Below are positions 17,874 through 26,093 of a DNA stretch of 64,000 nt, piece by piece. How positions within the stretch are numbered: position 1 is the stretch's first letter; every line of letters begins with the position of its first letter. Made by a program: the position numbers and the translations under genes. The stretch comes from Streptomyces sp. NBC_00620 (lineage in GTDB: Bacteria; Actinomycetota; Actinomycetes; Streptomycetales; Streptomycetaceae): positions 1,488,001 to 1,552,000 of the forward strand of contig NZ_JAPENY010000001.1 of assembly GCF_026341825.1 (NCBI RefSeq), written 5' to 3'. Under the pieces are notes generated by a model. It had not been told where the DNA came from, made no database searches, and saw only the letters and a list, made by a program, of their open reading frames with translations.

Positions 17874-18065
17874 CTACTCGGCGATGACGATGGCCTGGGA
17901 CGGACACCAGTCGGCCGCCTCCCGCACCCGTGGATCGTCTCCGCTGTCCTCCTGGCCCGGCAGGACGGTGCCGTATCCGGAGTCCGCCAGGGCGAAGACG
18001 GAGGGGACCCGGTGGGCGCAGTCACCGGAGCCGTAACACACGTCGCGGTCGACGGAGACCTTCAT
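17874..18065 (-). CDS. Small ferredoxin ([3Fe-4S] type)
   Basis: 63 residues. Cluster cysteines Cys10 and Cys16 lie in CYGSGDCAH, with Cys54 in DWCPSQAI. The missing second cysteine of the CxxCxxC motif indicates a [3Fe-4S] ferredoxin, the kind that feeds electrons to cytochromes P450 in Streptomyces. No P450 gene is adjacent, so the partner is elsewhere. ATG 18063-18065 has GGAG five bases upstream. Confidence 0.9.
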   Translation of the reverse strand: MKVSVDRDVCYGSGDCAHRVPSVFALADSGYGTVLPGQEDSGDDPRVREAADWCPSQAIVIAE

Positions 18066-18192
18066 TCGCACTCCAGTTGGCAAGAGGGCGCCGTCCCTCG
18101 GAGCGGGCCGACGAGCCGGCCGGAATCCAGGAGACTTCCGGCTTTCCCACTTGACTGCCCGCCGGACAATCACCTGAACCGATGGCGCCTCT

Positions 18193-18235
18193 GACGTCTA
18201 CTTGCCCTGGTCGGAGACGTCTACTTGCCCTGGTC
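18193..18235. repeat. Stop-spanning tandem duplication after the amidohydrolase
   Basis: GACGTCTACTTGCCCTGGTC occurs twice, at 18193-18212 and 18216-18235 (23-base period). The second copy contains the codons for the C-terminus DQGK and stop of the minus-strand amidohydrolase. The first copy is an untranslated duplicate of the same gene end. Confidence 0.9.
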
Positions 18236-19441
18236 AAACGGGAGTTGCAGCATCCGGATGGCGTTCCCCCGCAACAGCTTGTACGTCACCTCTTCGGAGA
18301 GACCGGCCACGTGGTCCGCCGCCACCTCCTTCGTGTGCGGCCAAGTCGAGTCGACGTGCGGGTAGTCCGTCTCGAAGGTCGCGTTGTCAACGCCGACGGT
18401 CTCGATCGACGCGATGCCGTGCTTGTCCCGGAAGAAGCAGCAGAAGATCTGCCGGTAGTAGTACGTCGAGGGCGGCTCCGGGATCAGATCCTTCACGCCG
18501 CCCCACGCCCGGTGCTCCTCCCACACGTCGTCGGCGCGCTCCAGGGCGTACGGGATCCAGCCCATCTGCCCTTCGCTGTACGCCAGTTTGAGGCGCGGGA
18601 ACTTCACCAGGACCCCGGAGAAGAGGAAGTCCATCATCGACGCCATCGCGTTGTTGAAGCTCAGCGAGGCCTGTACGGCCGGTGGTGCGTCCGGCGAGGC
18701 CGCGGGCATCTGCGACGAGGAGCCGATGTGCATGTTGACCACGGTCCCGGTCTCCTCGCACACCGCGAAGAACGGGTCCCAGTAGCCGGAGTGGATGGAC
18801 GGCAGCCCCAGGTACGTCGGGATCTCGCTGAAGGTCACCGCCCGCACGCCACGAGCCGCGTTGCGCCTGATCTCCGCGACGGCGAGGTCGATGTCCCACA
18901 GCGGGATCAGGCACAGCGGGATGAGCCGCCCTCCGCTGTCGCCGCACCACTCCTCGACCATCCAGTCGTTGTAGGCGCGGACGCACGCGAGCGCGACCTC
19001 CTTGTCCTTGGCCTCCGCGAAGGTCTGCCCGCAGAACCGCGGGAAGGTCGGGAAGCAGAGCGAGGCCTCCACATGGTTGAGGTCCATGTCCTCCAGGCGC
19101 GCCTTCGGGTCCCAGCAGCCACGCCGCATCTGCTCGCGCGTGATGCCGTCGAGGGTCATCTCGTCCCGCGAGAAACCGACGGCCGCGATGATGCGCTTGT
19201 ACGGGAAGACCTCGCCCTCGTACCTCCACCAGTCGGTGATCTGGCCCTTCGGGTCCGTGGTGAACCGGTACTTCCCGCCGATGTACTGGAGGTTACCGAT
19301 ACCGGCGGTGAAGGGCTGCGGACCCTTGTCGCGGTACTTGCTCGGGAGCCATGTCTCGAAGAGGTGCGCGGGCTCGATCACGTGATCGTCCACGCTGATG
19401 ACCCTGGGAAGATCCCCGGTGCCGCTCTCGGTACTGACCAC
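18221..19441 (-). CDS. Amidohydrolase family protein (amidohydrolase_2)
   Basis: 406 residues from the GTG at 19439-19441. TIM-barrel metal-dependent hydrolase or decarboxylase. Motifs are ISVDDHVIEP near the start, VVNMHIGSSS (metal histidine), KLAYSEGQMGW and ETDYPHVDSTWPHT (catalytic Asp). Members near DoxX/TetR loci act in catabolism of steroid-like or aromatic compounds, but the substrate is not evident. Upstream in-frame ATGs would give longer proteins, but the one at 19504 lies inside an operator (19491-19509). The divergent DoxX gene shares a copy of that operator. Confidence 0.88.
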   Translation of the reverse strand: MVSTESGTGDLPRVISVDDHVIEPAHLFETWLPSKYRDKGPQPFTAGIGNLQYIGGKYRFTTDPKGQITDWWRYEGEVFPYKRIIAAVGFSRDEMTLDGITREQMRRGCWDPKARLEDMDLNHVEASLCFPTFPRFCGQTFAEAKDKEVALACVRAYNDWMVEEWCGDSGGRLIPLCLIPLWDIDLAVAEIRRNAARGVRAVTFSEIPTYLGLPSIHSGYWDPFFAVCEETGTVVNMHIGSSSQMPAASPDAPPAVQASLSFNNAMASMMDFLFSGVLVKFPRLKLAYSEGQMGWIPYALERADDVWEEHRAWGGVKDLIPEPPSTYYYRQIFCCFFRDKHGIASIETVGVDNATFETDYPHVDSTWPHTKEVAADHVAGLSEEVTYKLLRGNAIRMLQLPFDQGK

Positions 19442-19490
19442 GCCCAACCCCCTGCTGCCTGCCGGTTCTCCGGCCCCTGCCCGACGCCAT

Positions 19491-19509
19491 ATCTGACGAT
19501 CCATCAGAT
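19491..19509. promoter_or_regulatory. TetR-type operator, copy 1
   Basis: ATCTGACGATCCATCAGAT: six-base inverted arms ATCTGA/TCAGAT around a seven-base centre. It lies 50 bases upstream of the amidohydrolase GTG start. The exact 17-base core recurs 97 bases away. Confidence 0.75.
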
Positions 19510-19589
19510 TCAGGCTAGGGGACCACTCCCCCGACAGCAAGAGCAAGCACCCCTTCCACCCCTTGCGATCTCGAACCGAGTCCGCTCAA

Positions 19590-19606
19590 CTGACGATCCA
19601 TCAGAT
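19590..19606. promoter_or_regulatory. TetR-type operator, copy 2
   Basis: CTGACGATCCATCAGAT, identical to the last 17 bases of copy 1. It is 29 bases before the DoxX start codon. One repressor would thus control both divergent genes; it is not encoded next to them in this window. Confidence 0.75.
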
Positions 19607-19635
19607 AGAGGGAATTCCGGGGAGGGACGTCGGAG

Positions 19636-20085
19636 ATGCAGACGACATGGCTCAGCGGTGCCGAGTGGTTCGCGGTCCTGCGCATAGGCGTCGGCCTGTG
19701 GTGGCTGGAGAGCTGGCGTCACAAGGACAAGAAGGACTGGTTCACGGGCGGCGGCATCAAGTGGGCGGGGGGAATCGCCGCCAAGCACCGATGGCCCTTC
19801 GTACGGCTCGGCTTCGACCGCGTGGTCGCGCCGAGGCCTCGCCTGATGGCGTACGTCGTCGCCTACGCGGAACTGGCCCTCGGCCTCGGTCTGATCGCCG
19901 GCTTCCTGACGCCGATCGCCCTCGTCGGCGGCCTCCTGCTCAACCTGATCTACCTCGTGCTGATGATCCACGACTGGGCCGAGCAGGGACAGAACCTCAT
20001 GATGGCCCTGATCTCCGCCGTCGCACTCTTCGCCATGAGCTGGCAGGTGTGGTCCCTCGACAACGCGCTGGGGCTCTTCAACTAG
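19636..20085 (+). CDS. DoxX-family membrane protein
   Basis: 149 residues with about four membrane segments (10-27, 70-92, 95-112, 120-140). The AYAELALGLGLIAGFLTPIALVGGLLLNLIYLVL stretch is typical of DoxX/TQO-subunit-like proteins. Bacterial members are linked to redox stress and quinone chemistry. Control by the operator at 19590-19606 ties it to the amidohydrolase. Confidence 0.85.
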   Translation: MQTTWLSGAEWFAVLRIGVGLWWLESWRHKDKKDWFTGGGIKWAGGIAAKHRWPFVRLGFDRVVAPRPRLMAYVVAYAELALGLGLIAGFLTPIALVGGLLLNLIYLVLMIHDWAEQGQNLMMALISAVALFAMSWQVWSLDNALGLFN

Positions 20086-20182
20086 GGGGCTGTCACTGGC
20101 ACTTCGGCAACTCGCGGACCAACGGCCGCCCACCCTCGTAAGATCATCCAGTCGTTTTCGGAAGGCATGACTGGGGGACGAG

Positions 20183-20746
20183 TTGAGCACCGGCGAGCAG
20201 TTCGTGACCATCGCCGCAGTACTGCTCGGTGCGTTGATGACACACGTCACCAACTACCTGATGGAGAGAAGCCGGAACCGCTACCAGCTCCTCACGCGGT
20301 GGGACGACAAGAAGATCGACGCGTACGGGGACTACGTGGACGCCGTGAAGGCGAGGATCGCCACGGCCGTCCGGCTGTACGAGGTCCGGGAGGGCCTGGC
20401 CGAGAGCGAGAGGTCCGAGCACGAGCTGCGTGAGGATCTCTCGGAGGCAAGCCGCGTATGGGGTGGCTCCTTCGAGCGCGTCATGCTTCTCGGCGGCGAC
20501 GACGCCATCGAGGAGGGGCACGAACTGAACGTGCTGGTCGCGGAGATCGTCTGGCAGGCGACCGGGAAGATCGACGGAAGCCTCGACGACTGGCGCCGAC
20601 GCAACCGAACCGCGTTCCGCGCCATCAACGCCTTCCACGAGGCCGCCCGGCAGGACCTCGGGATCCGGGGAAGCGTCACCGGCGAGAAGCATCCCGAGCG
20701 GGACCTCCTGCTGCCGCCCTCCCGTCAGGCGCCCGCCGACGGCTGA
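20183..20746 (+). CDS. Hypothetical single-pass membrane protein
   Basis: 187 residues, TTG start preceded by GGGGGACGAG. One N-terminal membrane helix (about residues 7-27: FVTIAAVLLGALMTHVTNYL) followed by a charged, helical cytoplasmic domain with coiled-coil tendency (RYQLLTRWDDKKIDAYGDYVDAVKARI...). A common, functionally unassigned Streptomyces type. No known catalytic motif. Confidence 0.75.
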   Translation: MSTGEQFVTIAAVLLGALMTHVTNYLMERSRNRYQLLTRWDDKKIDAYGDYVDAVKARIATAVRLYEVREGLAESERSEHELREDLSEASRVWGGSFERVMLLGGDDAIEEGHELNVLVAEIVWQATGKIDGSLDDWRRRNRTAFRAINAFHEAARQDLGIRGSVTGEKHPERDLLLPPSRQAPADG

Positions 20747-20848
20747 CGGCGCTCCGTGCGCGGGCCTGAACCGGCCGCACGGCTCTGGTCTCTTCGCGCC
20801 GTACCTGCCATCCTGCCGCGCACTGTCGTCCCGACGGAGGAGGCGGAG

Positions 20849-21505
20849 ATGAGCGACCCGAAGGGCAACGAGCCCGAGCAGACGCTCAGGACGAGTCACG
20901 CCGCACGCACCCGAAGTGCCGCGTCCCGGGCCGCCGCGATCTGCCACTACATCGAGCGGCACGGCTCCGCCGAGAAACACGAAGCCGGAACGGCGGAGGA
21001 CGGAACGGCGGAGGACGGAACAGCGGAAGGCGGAACGGCAGCCAGCGGACCGGCGGAAGGCGGGGCGGCAGCCGGCGGAACGGCAGAAGTCGGACCGGCG
21101 GCGAAAGAGATCGCCTGGAAGGCCGCCCACGCAGCCCGCGTCGCCGCTCAGGCCTTCGCCGTCCTCTCTGAGAGCGCCCCCGCGCCCGCGGCGGACTCGC
21201 GCTGTGCCAGGAACGCCGCCGCCTCCGCCGCTCAGGCCGCCCAGATGGGCCAACTCCACGACGGCGACGGCGAGCTGGCCGTGGCCGCTTGCCGCGCCGC
21301 TGTCCACGCGTCCCGGGCCGCCGCGGAGGCCGCCGGAGCCCAAGGCCTGGGCGTGAACGAGACGTTGAACGCCAGTGCGGACGCGGCCGAGGCAGCCGCC
21401 GTCGCCGCCGCCGAGGAGGCGGGCTGGATGCGGCCGGGCCAGGACCTTCCCCAGGTGTCCACGGGCGTGCGAAGCCCGGAGATCATGTCGATGCTGCACC
21501 TGTGA
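20849..21505 (+). CDS. Ala-rich hypothetical protein with repeat insert
   Basis: 218 residues; GGAGGAGGCGGAG precedes ATG 20849. Predicted as Ala-rich helices (AAHAARVAAQAF, AACRAAVHASRAAAEAA) interrupted at about residues 47-80 by degenerate five-residue repeats (GTAED, GTAEG, GPAEG). No recognised family. The repeat is coded by degenerate 15-base DNA units and probably varies in length between strains. Confidence 0.7.
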   Translation: MSDPKGNEPEQTLRTSHAARTRSAASRAAAICHYIERHGSAEKHEAGTAEDGTAEDGTAEGGTAASGPAEGGAAAGGTAEVGPAAKEIAWKAAHAARVAAQAFAVLSESAPAPAADSRCARNAAASAAQAAQMGQLHDGDGELAVAACRAAVHASRAAAEAAGAQGLGVNETLNASADAAEAAAVAAAEEAGWMRPGQDLPQVSTGVRSPEIMSMLHL

Positions 21506-21662
21506 CCAGTACCTCACCGGTGTGTGACGGATACATCTGACGGGTACCGCCTTCCCGCCACGGCGTTTCTTTCCGATCATCCGAATCGTTGGTCCGGGCG
21601 AATCCGCCCCTCAACTGCCCTACCCGCATCCCAGGGGCATGCGATCGGAGAGCCCCGTGCGA

Positions 21663-23075
21663 ATGACCGACATCCAGCGTTGCGAGATCCGGCCCGGATG
21701 TCTCGTGGAGTGGACGCTGCATCCGAGGACCGTCGAGGCCGCGGCCGGCCTGCCGGAGGATTCCCGGCCACCGGCGTATGTGCAGGAGTCCCATGTGCGG
21801 ACGGCCCGATCGGTGCGGGACGACGGGCTGTTCGTGCCCACCTGGCTGGGCACGGCGTTCGACATCCCGGGGCAGGTCGACCTCGACGTGCTGCAACACG
21901 CCTTGCGGGACTGGACACTTCGGCACGAGACGCTGCGCAGCGGTTTCCGGTGGAGCGGTGACGAGATGCGCCGGTTCACGCTGGACGCCGACGCGGTCGT
22001 GCTGCACCGCGAGGACGTCGGCGACTTCGCCGAAGCGGCCACGCTGACCCGGTATCTGCAGGACCGTTTCGACGTCGCGGCGGACGCGCTCAGCTGGCCG
22101 AACTTCATCTACACGGCGGTCGTCCGGGAGGACGGCGCGAGTGTCTACATGGCGTTCGACCACAGCAACGTCGACGCGTACTCGCTCCACCGCATCGCCG
22201 CCGAGATCCACGAGCTCTACGAAGCGGGCCTCGAAGGCCGCGCCGTCGCCACGGCACCCATCGCCAGCTACGTCGACTTCTGCGCGATCGAGCGTGCGCA
22301 GGCCGACGAGATCGACGACACGCACGCGATCGTCGCCCGCTGGCGGGAGTTCATCGCCCAGTGCGACGGGAAGCTGCCGGGCTTCCCCGTCGACCTCGGC
22401 CTCGAACCCGAAGGTCCGCTGCCCGCCCAGAAGTTGATGCACGAGATGCTCGTGGACGACGCGGACGCGGCCGCCTTCGAGGCGTACTGCAGGCCGTACG
22501 GCGGAAGCCTGGTCGGCATCCTCGCGGCCACCGCCCTCATCGTCCGCGAGATCGGCGGGCAGGAGGTGTACCGCACCGTCGTGCCGTTCCACACCAGGGC
22601 GAAGTCCAAGTGGTCGGACTCGATGGGCTGGTACGTGGGCGGCGCGCCGATCGAGATTCCGGTGGCCCGGGCGGCGGATTTCGACAGCGCGCTGGGGATG
22701 GTCCGCGCCGCACTGCGCGAGGGCCGGCCGCTGTCGCGGATGCCCATCGCCCGCGTACTGCGGCTGCTGGGCTCCGACTTCCGGCCCACCTCACCCGACC
22801 TGTACTCGATCGTCTCGCTCGTCGACACGCGCGACACCCCGGGGTCGGAGCGGTGGCAGGACCTGAAGGCGTACGGGCTGATCCGGATCTCGTACGGCGA
22901 CCAGGTGTGCGCCTGGGTCACCCGGCTCCACGAGGGCCTGCAGTTCGCCAGCCGCTATCCGGACACGGACATCGCGTACAAGAACATGCGGCTGTACGCC
23001 GAGGGGCTGCGCGAACGCATCCGGTCGGTCGCGCGGGACCGCGAAGAGGCCCTGGCCGGGCGTGCCCGGGCTTGA
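21663..23075 (+). CDS. Stand-alone condensation-domain protein
   Basis: 470 residues from ATG 21663 (GGAGAG ten bases upstream). Fold features of NRPS condensation/acyltransferase proteins: RHETLRSGFRW, then the active-site region MAFDHSNVDAYSLHRIAAEI, and GWYVGGAPIEIPV late in the chain. The canonical HHxxxDG is HSNVDA here after Asp: one His and the Asp are kept, the first His and the Gly are not. No carrier protein or adenylation domain is nearby. Possible roles are ester/amide formation in trans on an acyl carrier, or a non-catalytic relative. Confidence 0.82.
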   Translation: MTDIQRCEIRPGCLVEWTLHPRTVEAAAGLPEDSRPPAYVQESHVRTARSVRDDGLFVPTWLGTAFDIPGQVDLDVLQHALRDWTLRHETLRSGFRWSGDEMRRFTLDADAVVLHREDVGDFAEAATLTRYLQDRFDVAADALSWPNFIYTAVVREDGASVYMAFDHSNVDAYSLHRIAAEIHELYEAGLEGRAVATAPIASYVDFCAIERAQADEIDDTHAIVARWREFIAQCDGKLPGFPVDLGLEPEGPLPAQKLMHEMLVDDADAAAFEAYCRPYGGSLVGILAATALIVREIGGQEVYRTVVPFHTRAKSKWSDSMGWYVGGAPIEIPVARAADFDSALGMVRAALREGRPLSRMPIARVLRLLGSDFRPTSPDLYSIVSLVDTRDTPGSERWQDLKAYGLIRISYGDQVCAWVTRLHEGLQFASRYPDTDIAYKNMRLYAEGLRERIRSVARDREEALAGRARA

Positions 23076-23131
23076 GAGGCGGGGACGGGCAGCAGCCTCT
23101 CAAGCCCGGGGTGGCCGGCGGGGTACCTACG

Positions 23132-24448
23132 TCACAGGCCGGCCGCGTCCACCACGGCCCCCAGGTCGACGAACTTGAAGCCCGTCGCCGTACGCGTGCC
23201 GCCCTCCCCGTCCGGCACCTCCGGGGTCTCCTGACCGTCCTGCACGACGAGCAGGCCACGCGGATAACGCTTGCCCAGCGGGGCGTTCAGGATGGCGGCG
23301 CCGTCGCACTCCTCGACGCTGTCGAGGTTCTCCGAGGCGGCACCGACGCGGAAGCCGCCCTCGTAGGCGTTGCCCTTACGAACGTCACGGTCGTACAGCG
23401 CGAAGGTGTTGTCGCCCTGGCTGGAGGCGAGCAGGTATCCGGCGCCGCCCCGCTGCTGGAGCAGGGTCAGGCCCTCGACGTCGGCCGACAGGCGCTTGCC
23501 GCCGTAGCCGGGGTCCGCGCCAAGCACGCACTCCTCGGTCGCCTCGTCGTAGACGCCGGGGACGCCGAACTCCTTGGTCCTGTCGACCAGGACCGGCTTG
23601 CCGGTGAGGTCGGCGCGCAGCCGCCAGATGCCGATGTCCTCCTGGCCGGCGTAGAGCGTGCCGGTGGCCGGGTCGACGACCATGCCTTCGACCTGCGGGA
23701 GTTCGCCGGGCTCGGCGCACGCGCTCCACGACGTGCCGTCGGGCAGCCGGAAGGAGGAGGGCAGGTCCAGGGTGCGCACCTTGCGGTAGCCGACCTTGCC
23801 GCCCGCCGCCGGAACCAGCTCGAGCAGCGCGAGCCGAGTCCGCTCGCGCTGACTCACCAGGGCGTACGTCCGTCCGGTCGCCTTGTTCGTCCAGGTGGCC
23901 AGGCCGTACGCGGTCCGCTGGTCGTTGATCTCGCTCTGGTCGGCGGAGAACACGGGCGCGGCCGCCGGGTCGGTGACATCGGTCAAGGGGCCGCCCGGGC
24001 GGGACGGGTCGATGCGGTAGATGCGGAGGCGGTCGTTGCCCCGGTCGGTCACCACCGCCACGTCGGTGCGGCCGGCGGAGGTGCGCAGGCCGGAGACGAG
24101 GTCGACGTTGTTGAAGCGGCCCGGGGCGTCGTCCTCGGCGGGCGGCTTCGGGGCGGACAGCGACTGCACCAGGCGGGCGCCCAGGTCGTAGACCTTCAGT
24201 CCGCCTTCCTTGGCGGTGGCCACGACAAGGCTGCGCCCGGGGTCGGCGGCGTTCCGCCAGATCGCCGGGTCGTCCGCGTCGGAGTTGCCGCCCGCCTCGT
24301 CGTCGTACAGCGCGGCGGCCTCACTGGTGGCGGTCACCACCGGCAGACCGGACGTGCCCGCCCCCGCGGGGGACGTCGCGAGGAGGCTGACGAGTGCGGT
24401 GCCCAGGGCGAGGGCCGCGGCTCTCCGTGGGGTGCGGTGCGCTCTCAC
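23132..24448 (-). CDS. Secreted beta-propeller phytase
   Basis: 438 residues from GTG 24446-24448, which has AAGGAA six bases upstream. The chain then opens VRAHRTPRRAAALALGT followed by a hydrophobic stretch ending SPAGA, a signal peptide. Longer ATG starts (24475, 24484) lack ribosome sites. Signature regions: DADDPAIW, GRFNNVDLV, VVTDRGNDRLRIYRI, VEGMVVDPATGTLYAGQEDIGIWRL and LSADVEGLTLL, the calcium-binding blade motifs of 3-phytase/BPP enzymes that release phosphate from phytate. No PHO-box was checked. Confidence 0.9.
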   Translation of the reverse strand: MRAHRTPRRAAALALGTALVSLLATSPAGAGTSGLPVVTATSEAAALYDDEAGGNSDADDPAIWRNAADPGRSLVVATAKEGGLKVYDLGARLVQSLSAPKPPAEDDAPGRFNNVDLVSGLRTSAGRTDVAVVTDRGNDRLRIYRIDPSRPGGPLTDVTDPAAAPVFSADQSEINDQRTAYGLATWTNKATGRTYALVSQRERTRLALLELVPAAGGKVGYRKVRTLDLPSSFRLPDGTSWSACAEPGELPQVEGMVVDPATGTLYAGQEDIGIWRLRADLTGKPVLVDRTKEFGVPGVYDEATEECVLGADPGYGGKRLSADVEGLTLLQQRGGAGYLLASSQGDNTFALYDRDVRKGNAYEGGFRVGAASENLDSVEECDGAAILNAPLGKRYPRGLLVVQDGQETPEVPDGEGGTRTATGFKFVDLGAVVDAAGL

Positions 24449-24737
24449 AAGCGTTTCCTTACTGTCGGGACGCATCGACCACATGTCGAGGTCATGCCGA
24501 TGGTGCGGGGAGAAGCTTGCGCCCAGAGGTCCGTCAACTGTCCATGCCGTCATGGGGAGTTCGGCAGTACGTCAGCGGAAGTTCGCCTGAGTTTGTCGCG
24601 CCGGGTCGCCCGAGCCCTGGTGAACGGGCCTGCGGGGGCGGCCCGTCGGTGGGCGAGCGGCCGTGCGGGGCGGCCTGTCGGGTGGGCGAGGGGTCTCGTA
24701 CGGTGATGATCGGCTCCCCTGCGAAAGGTCTCCCCCG

Positions 24738-25172
24738 GTGACAGTCAACGCCCCGCGCCAGCGGTCCCGTACGGTCGCCGTCGGGGCCGCCGTGTCCCGC
24801 CCCTGCACCCTGGTCGTCTGCCGGGGGTGCTGCTGCGGCAACCCGCGGAAGTACCCGGCCGACGACCACACCTGGCAGCTGGAGCGGCTGCGCGCCGGGG
24901 CCGAGGCGTCCGGGGGACGGTTCGCCGTGCGGACCTCGGACTGTCTCGGGCCGTGCGACCAGGCCAATGTCGTCGTCGTACAGCCCTCGGGGGCCGGGCG
25001 GCGCGGCGGTGGGCAGGTGACCTGGATCGGGTTCGCGATGGGGGACGACTGCACCGAGGAACTCATCGAGTGGGCGGCCGCCGGTGGGCCGGGGATCGCG
25101 CAACCGCCGGCCACGCTGGAGTTGCAGTTCGTCCGGCCGCCGCGGGAGGCACGGGCGCGGGCGCGCCGGTGA
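24738..25172 (+). CDS. (2Fe-2S) thioredoxin-like ferredoxin
   Basis: 144 residues, GTG start with GAAAGG ten bases upstream. Cysteine pattern CRGCCCGNPRKYP (about residues 28-40) and later SDCLGPCDQANVVVV fit the thioredoxin-fold [2Fe-2S] ferredoxin family. The family is linked to cobalamin or hydrogenase-like electron transfer in other taxa; the role here is unknown. It starts a plus-strand run with the GNAT gene. Confidence 0.85.
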   Translation: MTVNAPRQRSRTVAVGAAVSRPCTLVVCRGCCCGNPRKYPADDHTWQLERLRAGAEASGGRFAVRTSDCLGPCDQANVVVVQPSGAGRRGGGQVTWIGFAMGDDCTEELIEWAAAGGPGIAQPPATLELQFVRPPREARARARR

Positions 25173-25259
25173 AATATGCGGACAGCGACGGTAGTTGGGC
25201 GGCGGTGTACGAAGATGCGTACCTCACGCACCGCACCCCTCAGGCGACAGGAGATTGGC

Positions 25260-26021
25260 ATGACCGCGTACCCCGACCGTTCCCTCACCGCGGCGGACCG
25301 GCTGCCCGCGCCCGTCGCCAATCACCTCGCCTTCATGGCGGCACAACGCGGATCGGTGGAGATCACCGCCGACTCCCTTGCCCTGGCGGGCGATGAGGAG
25401 TTCTTCTCGTGGTGGGCCCCGCTCGGCGAGGACGTGCCGATTCCGGCCGGGGCGAACACGGTCCGGGTGTTCCCCTTCAGCGGAAACGGCTGGCCGGCCC
25501 GCCTTGAGCAGGCCGGGTTCAAGCGGGCCGGGGAACTGTCCTACCTGCGCGCTCCCGCCGCGCCCGACGGGCCGGAGCTGCCCGACGGTGTCACGCTGAC
25601 CGTCGTCGACGACGAGGGACAGGCGCGGGAGTTCGCCCTGACCCAGGCGGCCGGATTCGCCGAGCCCGGCGACACCCCCGAACAGACCGCCTGGTGGGAG
25701 GAGGACTTCACCCGCAACGCCCTGCGCCACTACGCCAGTGCCGACCAGACCTTTTACCTCCTGCGGTCCGAGAGCGAAGGGGCCGCCGTCGCGCTGGCCC
25801 TGCACTCCCACGGCCTCGCGGGCATCTACGCCGTCGCCACCCGCCCCGCCCACCGGGGCCGCCGCTACGCCGGTCTGCTCCTCGCCGCCATCAGCGCCGA
25901 GGCCCACGAGCGCGGCGAACAGCTCGCCCTGCAGACCGAGGTCGGCTCCACCGCCGAACGCCTCTACCTCAGGTCGGGGTTCACCGAGGACTTCCGCACC
26001 CCCCTCTACGTACGACACTGA
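25260..26021 (+). CDS. GNAT-family N-acetyltransferase
   Basis: 253 residues; CAGGAG lies seven bases before ATG 25260. The C-terminal half holds the GNAT acetyl-CoA signature IYAVATRPAHRGRRYAGLLLAAISAEAHERG and the LYLRSGF strand near the end. The N-terminal third is an additional, unassigned domain. Substrate unknown. Confidence 0.87.
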   Translation: MTAYPDRSLTAADRLPAPVANHLAFMAAQRGSVEITADSLALAGDEEFFSWWAPLGEDVPIPAGANTVRVFPFSGNGWPARLEQAGFKRAGELSYLRAPAAPDGPELPDGVTLTVVDDEGQAREFALTQAAGFAEPGDTPEQTAWWEEDFTRNALRHYASADQTFYLLRSESEGAAVALALHSHGLAGIYAVATRPAHRGRRYAGLLLAAISAEAHERGEQLALQTEVGSTAERLYLRSGFTEDFRTPLYVRH

Positions 26022-26093
26022 TCACGGTCGTACGGCGGCCGCCTCCCCGTGCCTGGTGGAACCACCGGTGCCGGTGAGGCAGTCTTCTCCCTC

